Positions 11,344 to 23,300 of a DNA stretch of 64,000 bases are shown one piece after another. The stretch spans positions 65,201,646 through 65,265,645 of the forward strand of contig CM060193.1 of assembly GCA_030549335.1 (NCBI GenBank). Direction: 5' to 3'. Each line of letters starts with the position of its first letter. The first letter of the stretch is position 1. The notes under the pieces are model-generated. The model was not told the origin of the DNA, made no database searches, and saw only the letters and a program-made list of their open reading frames with translations. The position numbers and the translations under genes are program-made. The stretch comes from Pontederia crassipes. Its lineage: Eukaryota > Streptophyta > Magnoliopsida > Commelinales > Pontederiaceae.

Positions 11344-14300
11344 CTAAAGAAGCCTGAGATGTGCCGTATCATTAAGCCGCTTAATTTGCCATCCTGATTT
11401 TAGCGAATGCTGCAGGAGTGTCACAGAAGAATCATCTATGGATATCTTATGAGACATCGCAGGACAGCAACCTAACAGACCGGTGACAAGGCATTTGATC
11501 GGTATTGCATGAGTGAAAATCCCGATGGACAAACCGGGATTTAATCTATTGCCATCATGAAGAAGGTTCTCCTGTGTGATTTCTCCTGGTGAGAATTCAT
11601 CCTCAGTTTCGTTTTCGCCAGTTGTCACAAACTGGAGTCTGCTTTTACCAGATTTCTTCTTCTGAAGACTAGGTCGGTTAAGTCTGTAAAGCAGATCCCA
11701 GTGAGGACCATCTCGTTCCTGAACTGAGTTAGTTGAGCTGTTGCGAGAGAGATCCTTTGTCTCATGTTGGTGCATCTCTGCTTCTCCTACTGCCAGTTTT
11801 TCAGGCAACCTTATGACAGTTCTATTAACGAAATCAATCATTCGGTAAACAACCTGTCTAAGTGATTCTCCTGATGGAGCACAGAAATCAGGCTGTGTTC
11901 TGTCAATCAAACTGACCATTTCCGGAGTATAGACTTCAGAGCGAAGGCAACCTTCCCACTGACCGAGACTAATGTTGGTCAACGCATCAGAAAGATTTAT
12001 CTGCTCTTCAACAAAACCAAGCTCCTGCAAAGTCGAAATGATATATAAATCAGTTGCAAACATAATTGAGTTTGAGAAACAATCGGAGAAAACACAAAAA
12101 CAAGGATCATAACATGCAACAGACGATTCTACGATTATTGACTGCATCGATAGATTTTTTGAGAGGTGAGTGCATCAACAAAACTTTTAAAGATGGAAGA
12201 CATTAAAATTTCTTTAGTAAAAGCAAAAACAAGTTGAAGATATGCAACATTGCAATTGTAATAAATTACTCTTCACCAAAAGTTGCATCATCGTTTTGGA
12301 AAAGGTGGTTTGTAAATGTAAAAAAGTGGTGTGTTTCAACACTATCCAGGGAAAGACCCTGATAAGCTGGAAATATATCTGTCTACAGTGTGTTTTCTGT
12401 CATTCCTCTTTCCACATCCCGTATTATATTGATCAGCGGCAAGAGACAAGAAAGAAGCAATATGTATTACATAAGTCAATAGAATAAGGGATGTTGAAAG
12501 GAGTCAATAGAATAAGGGATGTTGAAAGGGGAACAACAAAAAACGCACTGTAGATGGCATAAGCATGTACTGATAAGTAATGCTTTATATGTGTGATCAA
12601 GAACATTGATTTCTCTGTAATAAAGCTTCTAAGGTAGTTATTTCAACAACAACAACAACAACAATAACAACAAAGCCTTATCCCACTAGGTGGGGTCGGC
12701 TACATGGATCATACGACGTCATTCCACTCTATTCGTTGATTCATATTCATAGGATTCGACATGATTTTATGCTGGCTGTCGGGGCCTAACACAACCCTCC
12801 TCCTTTATCCGGGCTTGGGACCGGCTATAAAATATAGGCGGAGTTTCCATGTTCTAAGGTAGTTATTTCATCTTTAAAAATTAGATTGCTACGTTTCAGA
12901 ATTACAGATTCTAGATGAGACATGATTATGGTATTTGCTTTTTAATAAGCGTCAAAACTAACCTCTGGACCATGAATTCAATTTTAGAAATTGATATTTT
13001 AAATGCAAGTAACTTATCAATAACTATAAGATAGTGTGGTCTAACTTAATAACATAGAATCGGAAAGAAAGAAATATAGAGTAAGCCTATAATTCAACTG
13101 CTGATAAGATGTAACGGAAATTCAAATGTCAAACATATGTGCATACACGCTAGAGGTCTGACAAGCAGGAATGCTACCAAAAGGAAGCCAGGGTAGAGGG
13201 GATAGAACATGTCAATGCCTGATTTATTTTGTGAGCAGTGCACCTAATAGCTGATCACTCATTTTCAGTTTAATCTCATCAAAATATGTGTTGTTTTGAT
13301 CCCAGAATCTATTTTGCGAACTAGTGGAACATCTAGAACCAGCATTGGATGACAGTTCAGTCAGACATTATCTGTCAGCTATTTGGATGTGAGAAAAGCT
13401 AACATTTCGTCTAAAAAATAAAAAAGCTAGCATTACTCAACATTATCCTAGAAAAATTGGAAAATCCCATGCGAAGCTGGTGATAATAATTCAATAGTAA
13501 TATTATCTAGATGAAGTGAAAATTTGCAAGCAGCTGATTCAGATAACCACAACAACTTTTTTACCCTTAGGCCTCCATTAACACTGATAATAGTACACTG
13601 GAATCCATGCGGTCGCAGTAAAAGAGGCAATTTTTTAAGTAGTGCATAGTATATCTTGAAAGGAAAGAATCCAACTGCAAGATTTAGCGCAATCATAAAT
13701 TATTCAAGCCAAAGTCGCAGCACATTAAGTAACCAGAAATCTAGGTGAGAGTGATACCCGACAAACGAAGGCCGCAGTCGCCCGCGCCCGATCTAGAGGC
13801 GAACAATAGACCTCCCCGAAGCGCACGCCCTGGGACTTGAGGAACACGGCCAGCGCCCTCGCCTGCCGCTCCCCGTTCGGTGTCAGCCCCGCGGCAGATG
13901 CCCACCGTCCCCCGACCAGATCCGGGCGGAGGCTGGACGCGCACTCACCATGGGCGACCAGGAGCACCTCCGTGAACCGGTCGGTGACGGCGCCGCTGCG
14001 ACCGAAGAGGGATAGGGACAGAGGCCGGGGCGGAGGGAGTAGGACGTTGCAGGGGTCCCAGACCTTAATGGAGGGACCGGAGGATGCTCCAGAGGCGCCT
14101 GGAAGCATGTGAAGGCGAGGGGTGCCGGCGGCCGAGGGCTGCGGGGAGAGGGGAGACGCGGCCGCCCGACAAGGAAGGATCTCCGGTTCCTGCTCCAAGA
14201 CCTTCTCTATGGAGAGGTTCTTTGGGTTCCTCAGTCTTCGCCTCCTGCTTCTCCCCGGTGCCCCGTCGTCCTCGTCTTCCACCTCCATCTCCTCTTCTTC

Positions 14301-14381
14301 CTCATCGTCATCGTCCGAGGAGGAGGATTCGCGGAGAAGGGGTTGGGGAGAGGCAGTCGTGGAGGACTGGGCAGAGCCCAT
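11344..14381 (-). CDS. histidine phosphatase superfamily (phosphoglycerate mutase-like) protein
   Basis: Two exons on the minus strand, 14381-13758 and 12024-11344, join in phase 0 through a GT-AG intron to give 434 residues. The N-terminus starts MGS (possible N-myristoylation), followed by an acidic Asp/Glu stretch (about residues 23-39), an Arg-rich patch (about 44-51) and a Pro-rich linker. The phosphatase-like domain starts near residue 138. The motif that is normally L-x-R-H-G reads LVAHGE (residues 141-146): the catalytic His144 is kept but the preceding Arg is Ala. YCSPLDRARATA and a C-terminal IFTHAIPIK segment (second active-site His) follow. The family removes or moves phosphates through a phospho-His intermediate; substrate and activity here are unknown. 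The GC-rich exon 1 contrasts with an AT-rich exon 2. The C-terminus ends LKSGWQIKRLNDTAHLRLL. Confidence 0.85.
12646..12851 (-). mobile_element. short internally deleted RTE-LINE derivative (SINE-like)
   Basis: The element sits in the intron of the phosphatase-like gene, with its (TTG)n tail at the low-coordinate end, so it is on the minus strand. A perfect 19-bp target duplication, ttctaaggtagttatttca, flanks it (12627-12645 and 12852-12870). Next to the tail is the RTE 3' end (reverse complement of cccactaggtggggtcggct). The other end has a distinct block (ggcttgggaccggctataaa) also found at 50572-50735. It looks like the ends of an RTE LINE with the interior removed. The perfect target duplication implies a recent insertion. 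Confidence 0.8.
12871..13757. other. rest of the phosphatase-like gene intron
   Basis: The intron spans 12025-13757. Apart from the RTE derivative at 12646-12851, I see no further element or coding exon in it. Confidence 0.5.
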
Positions 14382-15455
14382 GAAGCAGCAAAGAGACGGC
14401 GGCGATGGCCGGAAGGAACGGGCGGCGGTGGACGAGGACGGTGGCGGTGCTACCGCAGGATTTAACGGCGGGCAGAGATCTAAAAGGAGCTGTTTTTTTT
14501 TATTTTTTTATTTTTTACGTGGTGGTGGCGGTGGTGGATGGCTTTGATGGTGTGCTTTGTTGTGTGTCTACATATATGGAGGAAATAATAATATAAAATG
14601 GCAGCAAAATTAAATAACATTTATGCAAAAAAAAAAACTTTTGTCTTTTAGACATTGGGGTAAAATTTAATTAAGAAATATAATTACAACAATTAGCTTG
14701 GTGACTCATCCAATTTATATTGGGCTCTAATTGCCACCTTAAAACTTATTAGTGTCAATCATTAACATTTTTTCTTTAACGTATTTTAATTTATTGAAAT
14801 TTTGTTTACGGATAATATGTATAATAGTTCATTAAAAAATTAATATTTATTTAAGTACTAAGTAAGTGCAAGGTCTTTCTATTTTATGTAATTTTTTTAC
14901 AGAGTATAATAACTACATTTTGGTCATTAAAAAAATATTCAAATTTCTAACTAATTCTTTGGATTCTTGTTTCTTGAAATTTTATCTATCAATTAATCAA
15001 CCCCAAAAAGCAAAAGTGTATAAACAAGATTTTCTTTTAACAAACATTCATGCATTTTAAAAATAATATAAGTCGAGAAAATTTTAGAATATAATCAAAA
15101 GTAGGATAAACGGTAAGAATATAAAAATAATAAAATAAAATAAAGGTAAAATGGCTTGAAGAGTGGTATTAATAATTTTCAGAGCGGCAATGGACCACAC
15201 TTAAAACTTATTTTTTTTCTAAATGTAATTTTAAAAGACGTGTAATGCAAAAATGTGTATCGCATTAAATGCATAACAATATAATATATAAACTACTTGC
15301 AAAAAATAAAAAGAAAATAAAATTTGGTTGGTGAAAGAAGGAAAAAAAATAAGATCTTATCCATCTTTATCATGTGAAATAGACTTTTTTTGTCAATGAA
15401 TCAAAGTGTCGTTAAAAAATCCTAATAGTGTAAAAAAAGTAAAGATAAGTTATTT
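14382..15455. other. 5' flank of the phosphatase-like gene, then AT-rich spacer
   Basis: 14382-14480 is GC-rich and probably holds the 5' UTR and core promoter of the minus-strand gene. The rest is AT-rich with no supported gene. Confidence 0.4.
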
Positions 15456-15960
15456 AGGGCCGTTTGGTACATTATTAATTTAATTAACCAATAATTTAGA
15501 TCATCAATTAACTATATTACAATTATCGATAATATCACTATTTGGTAAGTATTGGTAATATAAAAAATAATTAAAAGAGTTAGATAATAAATTATCACTA
15601 TACTTTTAAATAATATTGTAAATTATATTCACATATTATTAATTAAATAAAACAAAAATATAAAAATGAATATTGATAAAAAATGAGACAAAACTAAAAG
15701 TTATTTGTAAAAGATTTCAAATAATAAAGAAGATAAAGTTGAATTATATTTATTTACTAATAAAGTATTAAAATAAGAAATTTAATTAAATGTATTTTTT
15801 GTTAAAAATAAACTAGTAATATGTCAGTGAAATGATAATTAAAATTATTGATAATTAGTCACGATCAAATAAAATAATATGTTGAACTTTTAAATTTTAA
15901 ATGAAATATTTGACAATTTATTTGAATTATCTCGTTCCCTTAATCACTTGTTGGCATCCT
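15456..15960. repeat. possible Tourist-like MITE, only left end recognisable
   Basis: TTTAGGGCCGTTTGGTACA at the left is a typical PIF/Harbinger MITE terminus. A matching right end (reverse complement) was not found, so the right boundary is a guess and the copy may be truncated. Confidence 0.3.
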
Positions 15961-16200
15961 GTATTCTTTTAGACTCACTTGAGAAAAAAAAATAATTCAA
16001 AGATAGATATGCATGTACAGTAATTTAAACACATTGCAATATATATATTAGTTCATTCTTACTTTTGAATTAATTTGTCACAAATCTTATTATGTGTTCG
16101 AGGCATTTTTATCACATGCAACCTAGCTGTCCGATCACGTGCTTCATTCGTGAAGAAATCTAATTATGCTCTCAGCTGCTGTTAACGTGCCAAATAATTC

Positions 16201-16205
<5 letters not shown>

Positions 16206-16252
<47 letters not shown>
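16206..16252. repeat. compound (TC)n-(TA)n microsatellite
   Basis: A run of TC dinucleotides passes directly into a run of TA dinucleotides. Confidence 0.9.
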
Positions 16253-16815
16253 CAAAATATAGAAAATAGAATTATTAGATATTAAAATATTTTTGTTTAA
16301 ACATTTTAATAAACTCCTTAGAAATCTTTAATTGTATCCTTAACATATTATAAGCCCCCATCAATCCAGTACGTATACACAGTCATTTATAAGAAAATAT
16401 TTAATTGTATCCTTAACATATTATATTGAGTTAAATGTTTTTTTCGTCTCAGTTATTAAAATGTAGGGGTGAAAGTGATACAGACCATCCTACTTTTTTT
16501 GTTGTATTTTTAAAATTTTAAAAATCGTATCGATTTTTTCGATGATTAGGGGCCTAGATTTTACATATTTTATATTTACAAGAAAATATTGATATTATTT
16601 AAGAGGTGTTTTATTTCATAGATTAATATCATTCATATTGTATATAGTAATAGTATTAGTTATGACTTATTTTAATGTTCTATATATATAATGAGATAAA
16701 TATCATATTTATTGAGTAATTATATATATTATAAGTATTTAAAATATAATACTAATATATATACTCTAAAAATTAATTAAGTAGGCCTCAAAGGACTTTT
16801 CAGGTGATTTTTTTA

Positions 16816-17432
16816 GGCTCTGTTTGGCAAAGATATATATTTTATTAGAGGATAGCAGTTCGACTGGATAATAGCGATTTGATTAGAGTATAGCGGTTAA
16901 CTATCAGCGAATAGTGATTTGTTTATAAATTCAATAAAAATTATTTGGTAAATATAACGGTTAAATTAGCGTATTATATAAAATGACAAAAATAGACATA
17001 AGATATAATTTGTGATCATATACAAATTTTTATATGCATCATATTCATAAAATTTAATTAAAAGTATTTTATTTTGAATATTGATATTTTTTTAGAATAT
17101 TATTTTAATATAAAAATATTGATTAGTTCAAAATAAAAATCTTATTTGGGTTCAAAGTAAAATTAAGATGTGATATATATAAAAAATTAATATATGATGT
17201 TTAATAATTAAATTATTTTTATTTTAAAAATAAGGGTATAATAGAAAAAAAAATATGAAAACGCTATCTCTATACTCTATAAACTAGTAGGAATAGTTTA
17301 TAACGTTTTGTACTCAAATCTCTAAACGTTGTTCAGAAAAAATATTTATCAAACGTTTATAATAACATTTTGAATTTAATAAAATATTATTTGCCACTAA
17401 ATAATCTACTTTTTGACATGTCAAATAGTGCC
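16816..17432. mobile_element. Tourist-like (PIF/Harbinger) MITE
   Basis: TTA at 16813-16815 and 17433-17435 flanks the element. The left end is GGCTCTGTTTGGCAA and the right end reverse complements to GGCACTATTTGACA. A 617-bp AT-rich interior has no ORF. A degenerate relative (repeated tagcgatt/aatcgtta motifs) may lie at about 59285-59915. Confidence 0.65.
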
Positions 17433-17435
17433 TTA

Positions 17436-18109
17436 AACTTAAAAAACGTCTAATTTTTTTTTCAATCTGAAAAAACTTATAAATTTTATATCGGATTGGG
17501 TGGGTGGGTTATTTAGGTTTTTATTTTTAAATTTTTTACTTACACTCCTATTAAAATGTAACCCAAAATCGGTCCTAACTGTAACATTTGATTTGATTTG
17601 ATGTTGAAGGTGCATCAAGTCCACGTCAAGGAGCTTTACTCCACCCAAAAACAAAGTCCACGTCAAGAGTTGCACGCATAGAATCGATCAAAGATATAAA
17701 ATCCTCAACACCCCACTTAAAAACCTAGATATAAAAATGTGGCTTAGTTCGAGATGCATCGGACTCGTTCAATGTAGAAATATTTTGAAGTTGATCACTG
17801 TTGCAATGAGAAAAACGAAATTGCGTCTAAGCTTTTTCTTTAAATTTTTTTTTACATTTTCAAGAAAAGATGTGACTACTTTTTTAAAATCCAAAACGAA
17901 TTTAAAAAAATCTCATTTTTTTCCTTTCATGATTCAAAACATTAATTATCGTAATTATCATAAACAGTAATTCAATTATATATATATATATTAATCACAT
18001 AAGAGACAACCCCCAAACAGCGGAGTCGGAGATCCAGCAACTCTCGCCAAACAGCTGGGGCCCATGGCCACGTCACCACCAACCAAGTCCGAAATAGATC
18101 TACGTGCAG
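17436..18109. other. spacer
   Basis: No gene was recognised. Short AT microsatellite at about 17977-17992. Confidence 0.35.
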
Positions 18110-18510
18110 TAAATTTTAGGATTATTTTCATAATTCATCCTTAAATCTATCATCTAATTTTAAATTATGAATTTATTTTTTATCATTAAATTATCATAAT
18201 TTTTCTACTTTAGTACTATCATCTACTTATATTACATTTTCTGTTGATTTTACTTTTTCTCGTTTATAAAAAACTAAATTATCTTTTGCACCGGTGGCTT
18301 CGACCATAAAAATTAAGTATTCTAATATTTTTTTATTTTTTATATTTAATATTTGAATGTGTTATGAAGTGAGAGATAATTTATTTTTATAAATGAGAAA
18401 AAAAATAAAATTAATAGAAAATATAACCGAAGTTGACAGAGGATTAAAGTGATAAAGTTGTCAGGGGTAAGAAATAAATTTGTAATTTATAGAAATAATC
18501 TTAAATTTTA
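18110..18510. mobile_element. foldback-type MITE upstream of SCD2
   Basis: Most of this 401-bp segment is two imperfect inverted arms. The left arm begins taaattttaggattatttt; the right arm reverse complements to taaaatttaagattattt. Further in, ttctgttgattttactttt on the left pairs with tctattaattttatttttt on the right. No clear target duplication was found. It ends about 340 bp before the first SCD2 start codon. Confidence 0.6.
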
Positions 18511-18525
18511 TTGTCAAACTCTCGT

Positions 18526-18535
18526 CACACGTGGC
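18526..18535. promoter_or_regulatory. G-box/ABRE-like site upstream of SCD2 exon 1a
   Basis: A CACGTG core within cacacgtggcg, about 320 bp before ATG 18850. G-boxes bind bZIP and bHLH factors. A single motif is weak evidence of regulation. Confidence 0.3.
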
Positions 18536-18849
18536 GGCGAATTGAGTGGTTGTTTCGGACAAGGCCCGCGGGTCCCGCGTGACTCGTAGGGAAATATAAT
18601 AAAAATTAAAAAACGGGTGAAGTGCACTTGCTGTTGGCCACTTTACAGCGGATCCTTCAAATTAGCCCACGCATGTAAAATGCCTTCGTCGGCTTGCCCA
18701 CGCGGACGCAGTCGCACACCAAATCCATTTTGTTTCTCTCTCCTCCTCCTCCTCGGAGTCTTCTCTCCCAACTCCCATTGAGAGACAACGACGCCGACGC
18801 CTCTCGTCCACATCGAGATCGGAGGAGGAGCAGCGGCGGGGAGGGCCTT

Positions 18850-19230
18850 ATGGATCGCCGGAGGGCGGGAAGCCCCTTGTACGTACGGCAATACAGCGAC
18901 GGATCGGCGCCGTCGTCTCCGGCGCACCCGGCGGCCGCGGGCGCCGGAGGCAGCGGGACCGCCAACGGCCGGAAGGCGCCCAGGACCGCCAACGCCAACG
19001 CCCGGCTCGCCCAGATGATGATGAAGAAGAAGCCCGACTACGACGAGTACGACGACGTCGATGTCGCCGATCTCATCCCCGCCATTGTTGGCGGCGGGGG
19101 AGGGAGGTATGCTCCTCGCGGTGGGTCAACGAAGCCGACCGCCGCCTATGGTTACGGCGTCGGCGGAGGTGTAGCGATGGAGGCGGCGCCGGTGCGGACT
19201 GCGGCGAGGAGTCCGTCGCCTTCGGCTGCG
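18850..19230 (+). CDS. alternative first exon (1a) of the SCD2-type gene
   Basis: An open, GC-rich exon encodes 127 residues from ATG 18850 (MDRRRAGSPLYVRQYSDG...) to RSPSPSAA, followed by donor GTACGT. It parallels exon 1b at 20346-20720: same MDRRRA start, Ser/Pro-rich segment, ANARLAQ/ANARLAR motif, acidic stretch, Gly-rich part and terminal RSPSPS/A, ending in the same phase 0. Spliced to exon 2 at 21324 it would give a 562-residue SCD2 isoform. It differs from canonical SCD2 more than 1b does (MMMKKKPDYDEYDD replaces VMASQ-type sequence). It could be an alternative promoter/exon, or a first exon left from a partial tandem duplication. Confidence 0.65.
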
Positions 19231-20345
19231 GTACGTAATTTTTATTTTTATTTTGGTATAAATATTGATATGGACGCCTACCTGTCTCATTTATTACAAT
19301 ATTATTGTCGTCGATGAAAATTATATTATCTTTAATTTTTAAAGGAAAAATGTCATGTTACTGTAAATTTTTTAAAGAAAAATGTCGTGTTACTTGGTTT
19401 TAGATTTTTAATAATAATAAAATCGTCGGTCAATGCCTGTAGCCTGTGTAACATTCGTAAATACCACTCAACGTGAATAAAAATAGCAAATTTATCTCTT
19501 AGTCAAACTCAATTCCTTTTAATTTTTGTGCGCGAGTGTGTCATGCTATTATTTTCCCTTAATACTAAGTCCGCCGTATGCAAAATAAATGATGGATTGT
19601 ATATTTAAATATCAAATGAGACACAAATAAGCAGTATATATATATATATATAATATAATATAATATAGTATAATATAATATAATAATAAAATAAGAATCG
19701 ATTAACCATAACTCTGTGTATGCCTTTGTGGGATGATGAATAATCATATCTATCAGGGGAATGTGTCTTACATCAGTTGCTTGGCTGATCATTGCAACTC
19801 TTATTATATTTCGTCATTCATTATATGATGATTCGTGAGGTACTAAGGAAATGTCAGATGCATAAATCTTCCGGAATCTTTGTCCAATGGTTCATTACAT
19901 TGGCAGTACTTGAATCACGTAAAAGGTTCCACCGTTCAAGGATATTATTCTACAGTCCCAGGGAACTCAATATGCATAAAAAAAATTAATCATAAATTAA
20001 AATGAAATAAGATAAAGTTTTCAATACTTCTACCTTCTCATAATAATAATAATTATATTAATAGTAGTTTTTTGTAAGAACTGTCATTTTATATTTTATT
20101 AAGTTAAATTAGACCTCCTGTTCTTTTTTCAATAGTATCCCCATTGTTTTCGTCTTGTAATTTGCCGGCAATTATTAATCCGCGTTAAAAGCGAGCCGCC
20201 GCCACCGGGACGATAAAAGCGGGCGAGAGTTCCGATATCTAAAATATTACCAAAAATCCCAAAATCTTCTCCGATTCCATCACCTTAGACTGCCGTCTGA
20301 CCCAAGTCAGACGCGACCACCTCCGAGATCCTCGCCGCCGCGTCG

Positions 20346-23300
20346 ATGGACCGCAGACGGGCGATGAGCCCCGCTTACTCGCGGCAGAGCAGCCTGAGCT
20401 CGACCACATCGGGGTCCTCGCCGTCGTCTCCGGCGGCTATGTCGCCGGGGCACCACCGCTCGGCTTCGGCGTCCGGGATCACCGGGGTGCGCCGCACCCA
20501 GAATCTCGCCGCGAGGGCCGCCAACGCTCGGCTTGCCCGGGTTATGGCGTCGCAGGCCGCCGCCGACGCCGAGGAGGAGGAAGCGGATGATGACGAGCTC
20601 CTTCCCTCCTCTGTTGCCGCCGGCGGCGGTTTCAGGTTCGGGATGCCTCGATCGTCCGCAAATAGCAACGGCGGCCGCGGGTCGTTGCTGGGGAGGACTA
20701 CCAGATCCCCGTCGCCGGCGGTAAAATTTTCTTTAAACCCTTTCTTTTTTAGAAACGAATCCAAATTAATCTCACGTTTTTAAACTATGAAATTAGTTGC
20801 TACAATTTGTGAATTTTCAGTGATTTAATAATTACTAAAGTTAAAATTATTGAATTAGGACAGTACAAATATATCGAGGCTTTTTCTTGCGGCAATTTCT
20901 TTCAAGAATGAACATTACTAAGGGGGTGCTTATTGTCACTCGAAATTAATATTTTAATAACACAAATTCAAGCCACACTGGAAATGACTAATTCTTGGGA
21001 AGCATTTGTAGCTTAGACTAAAACGCATGGTCTTGTTGATCTTGCATCCTTTCTTTATATCCTAAATTACGTGACGTGAGCACTTAAGTTGTAATCCAAC
21101 ATTAATTGGTATGATTAAAAGTTCATACATGAGTGTCCTAATGAATGATTTCCTTGTCTTTACTTAACAGAAACCAATATCACCTTGTCTTGTTCACTAG
21201 CCTATTTCCTTTAAGCAATCGGTTTAGTGAACAAATCAAATGGCTATGGGTTACAAGATATTCAATTTTTATGGTATCTTAGTGGTTATTTGACTGAATA
21301 CATTTTCTTTGTCTTTTAATTAGTTGACTCGGAACATTGTAGAAGCTGCTCCAGTGACTCGTTCTTCTTCAACTGGAAGGCCATCTCTATCGGTCCGTGC
21401 AGTGCCAATGGTGCCACCAACCAAAACCGCACTAAGGACTCCAGCCCCTATTCCTTCCATAGAATCTCCTCTCGATAGACACAGAGACAAAAGGTAATAT
21501 GGAAATCTTGCTTCTTTAATAGATTTATATATCTGGTATGCTGTTTAGTGAAGCTTGTCTTCTAAGCCTTTATTTAGTAGCCACTATAATTTCATTGTAC
21601 CTTTTCCTAGGTATCCTGGTTATATATATAATGTCTTGCTGGAACACTTTTAACATATTTATGCAGATTTCATTAATCGACACCTGTTTTGACTCTGAAA
21701 GTTGTTCAACATTGTCATCTATGATGCTTTCTTAGACACCTTCAAAATAGAATAGTTATCTCATATAACATGATCCTTTTATAGGAAACTTTCTTAGACA
21801 CCTCCTTCAAAATAAAATATTATCTCATATGACATGGTCCTTTTATATGCTACCTTTGACACTGTATTTCTTACTTTATGTCAGCATGGGCATTATTTTT
21901 TCTATATCTTGTAAGGTTCTTTCCTATATTTCATTCTTCTGTGCATCATTGAATCCCCTGGTAAGATTGATCAATGTGATAAAAATCCAAGAGATGCCAC
22001 TTGATTTTTTATCATTTATTTTTCTGAATTTCAGATTGGTGGAAACCATGAAGCTGATGCTTTCTCATATATTTACCTCCTTGAAAGTCACAGTTTTTTT
22101 ATGTCTTTTATATAACTGATAACATATCTATTGCAGATTCCTTTTAGATGCTCACCTAACCAAACGAGAACCAGGAGAACTCCGTGAGGCATCAGCTCTC
22201 CAAGATCAGGTGCTTCACAGTGGCCTATTAATTTTTGAGATAGATGGATTTATCAAACACTTTGATGGAACCCCCCTCCCCCTTCAAGGACTCTGAGATT
22301 TATCTGCATTTTGGGAAAAGCTTAGGTTTTCTATATATATAGGCAACAAAATAAATTCTCACAGACCGAGTTCTATTCACAGGTTGATATGCTAGAAGAG
22401 GAGAACTATAGCCTCCTTGAAAAGGTTTGCTTTTATTTCAGATTTTTGTTAGTGAAATAATCTTTTCCTTTCCTTGTTCTTTTATTGATTCTACGCAACT
22501 CATCGTACAGCTGCAACTAGCTGAAGAGAGATGCAAGGAAGCAGAGGCCAGATCTAGGGAGCTTGAGAAACAGGTCAGAGTAATTCTTGCATCCTTTTAG
22601 TTTTGTTTCGGAGGATACTTGTGTTATGAAGTAATATGCATGATCCTGAAATATATACTTATAAGACATGCAAAAATATCCAACCATCTGTACAAATGAA
22701 AATTTCTTTTGTGTGGTTATTCTTTTATAAAAAACTTTCCTTTGTAGTTCATATAATACCTTCTTTTTAGAATAGTTCATATAATATCTTGGAATTTGGA
22801 AATGTCATATGCGACATTATCTTGTTGAGATTTGCAGTTGAACCTATGGAGAATTCTCATTTTGTTTTGTACATTTTATGAAAGTATATGTAACGCCCCA
22901 AGATTTTTTTCTTTGCCTGCCCAGAAGGCACGCAACTCAAACCTAAGACTTAATTATGACCAGTGGTTTACAATAGCGGAAGACTAAAATACAATAACTA
23001 TGCGGAAGCATCCTATACAATATCTATGGACCTGAGGATTATGGACCTACAACTATCCAATAAAAGACTTTATCAATGTCCATATCCAATGCGCATATCA
23101 TCCGTCATAGGAGCCACCAATCATCTCACCATCGCCATGACCATCACTTATACTAAACATGGAATTTTGGATGGGCCGCACGGCCCGGCATGCAGCCAGC
23201 CCGCCCAAAATCCGTACGGACCGACCGGCACGGACACGACCCGCACACGAGAAAATGGGCCATGTCGTGCCATTCTGTGTAGGGCCGACCATCCGCACTA

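Noticed and set aside
14084-14547. Long plus-strand ORFs opposite the first exon of the phosphatase-like gene
   Set aside because: They are open because of GC-rich composition; the minus-strand frame matches a known family and splices cleanly.
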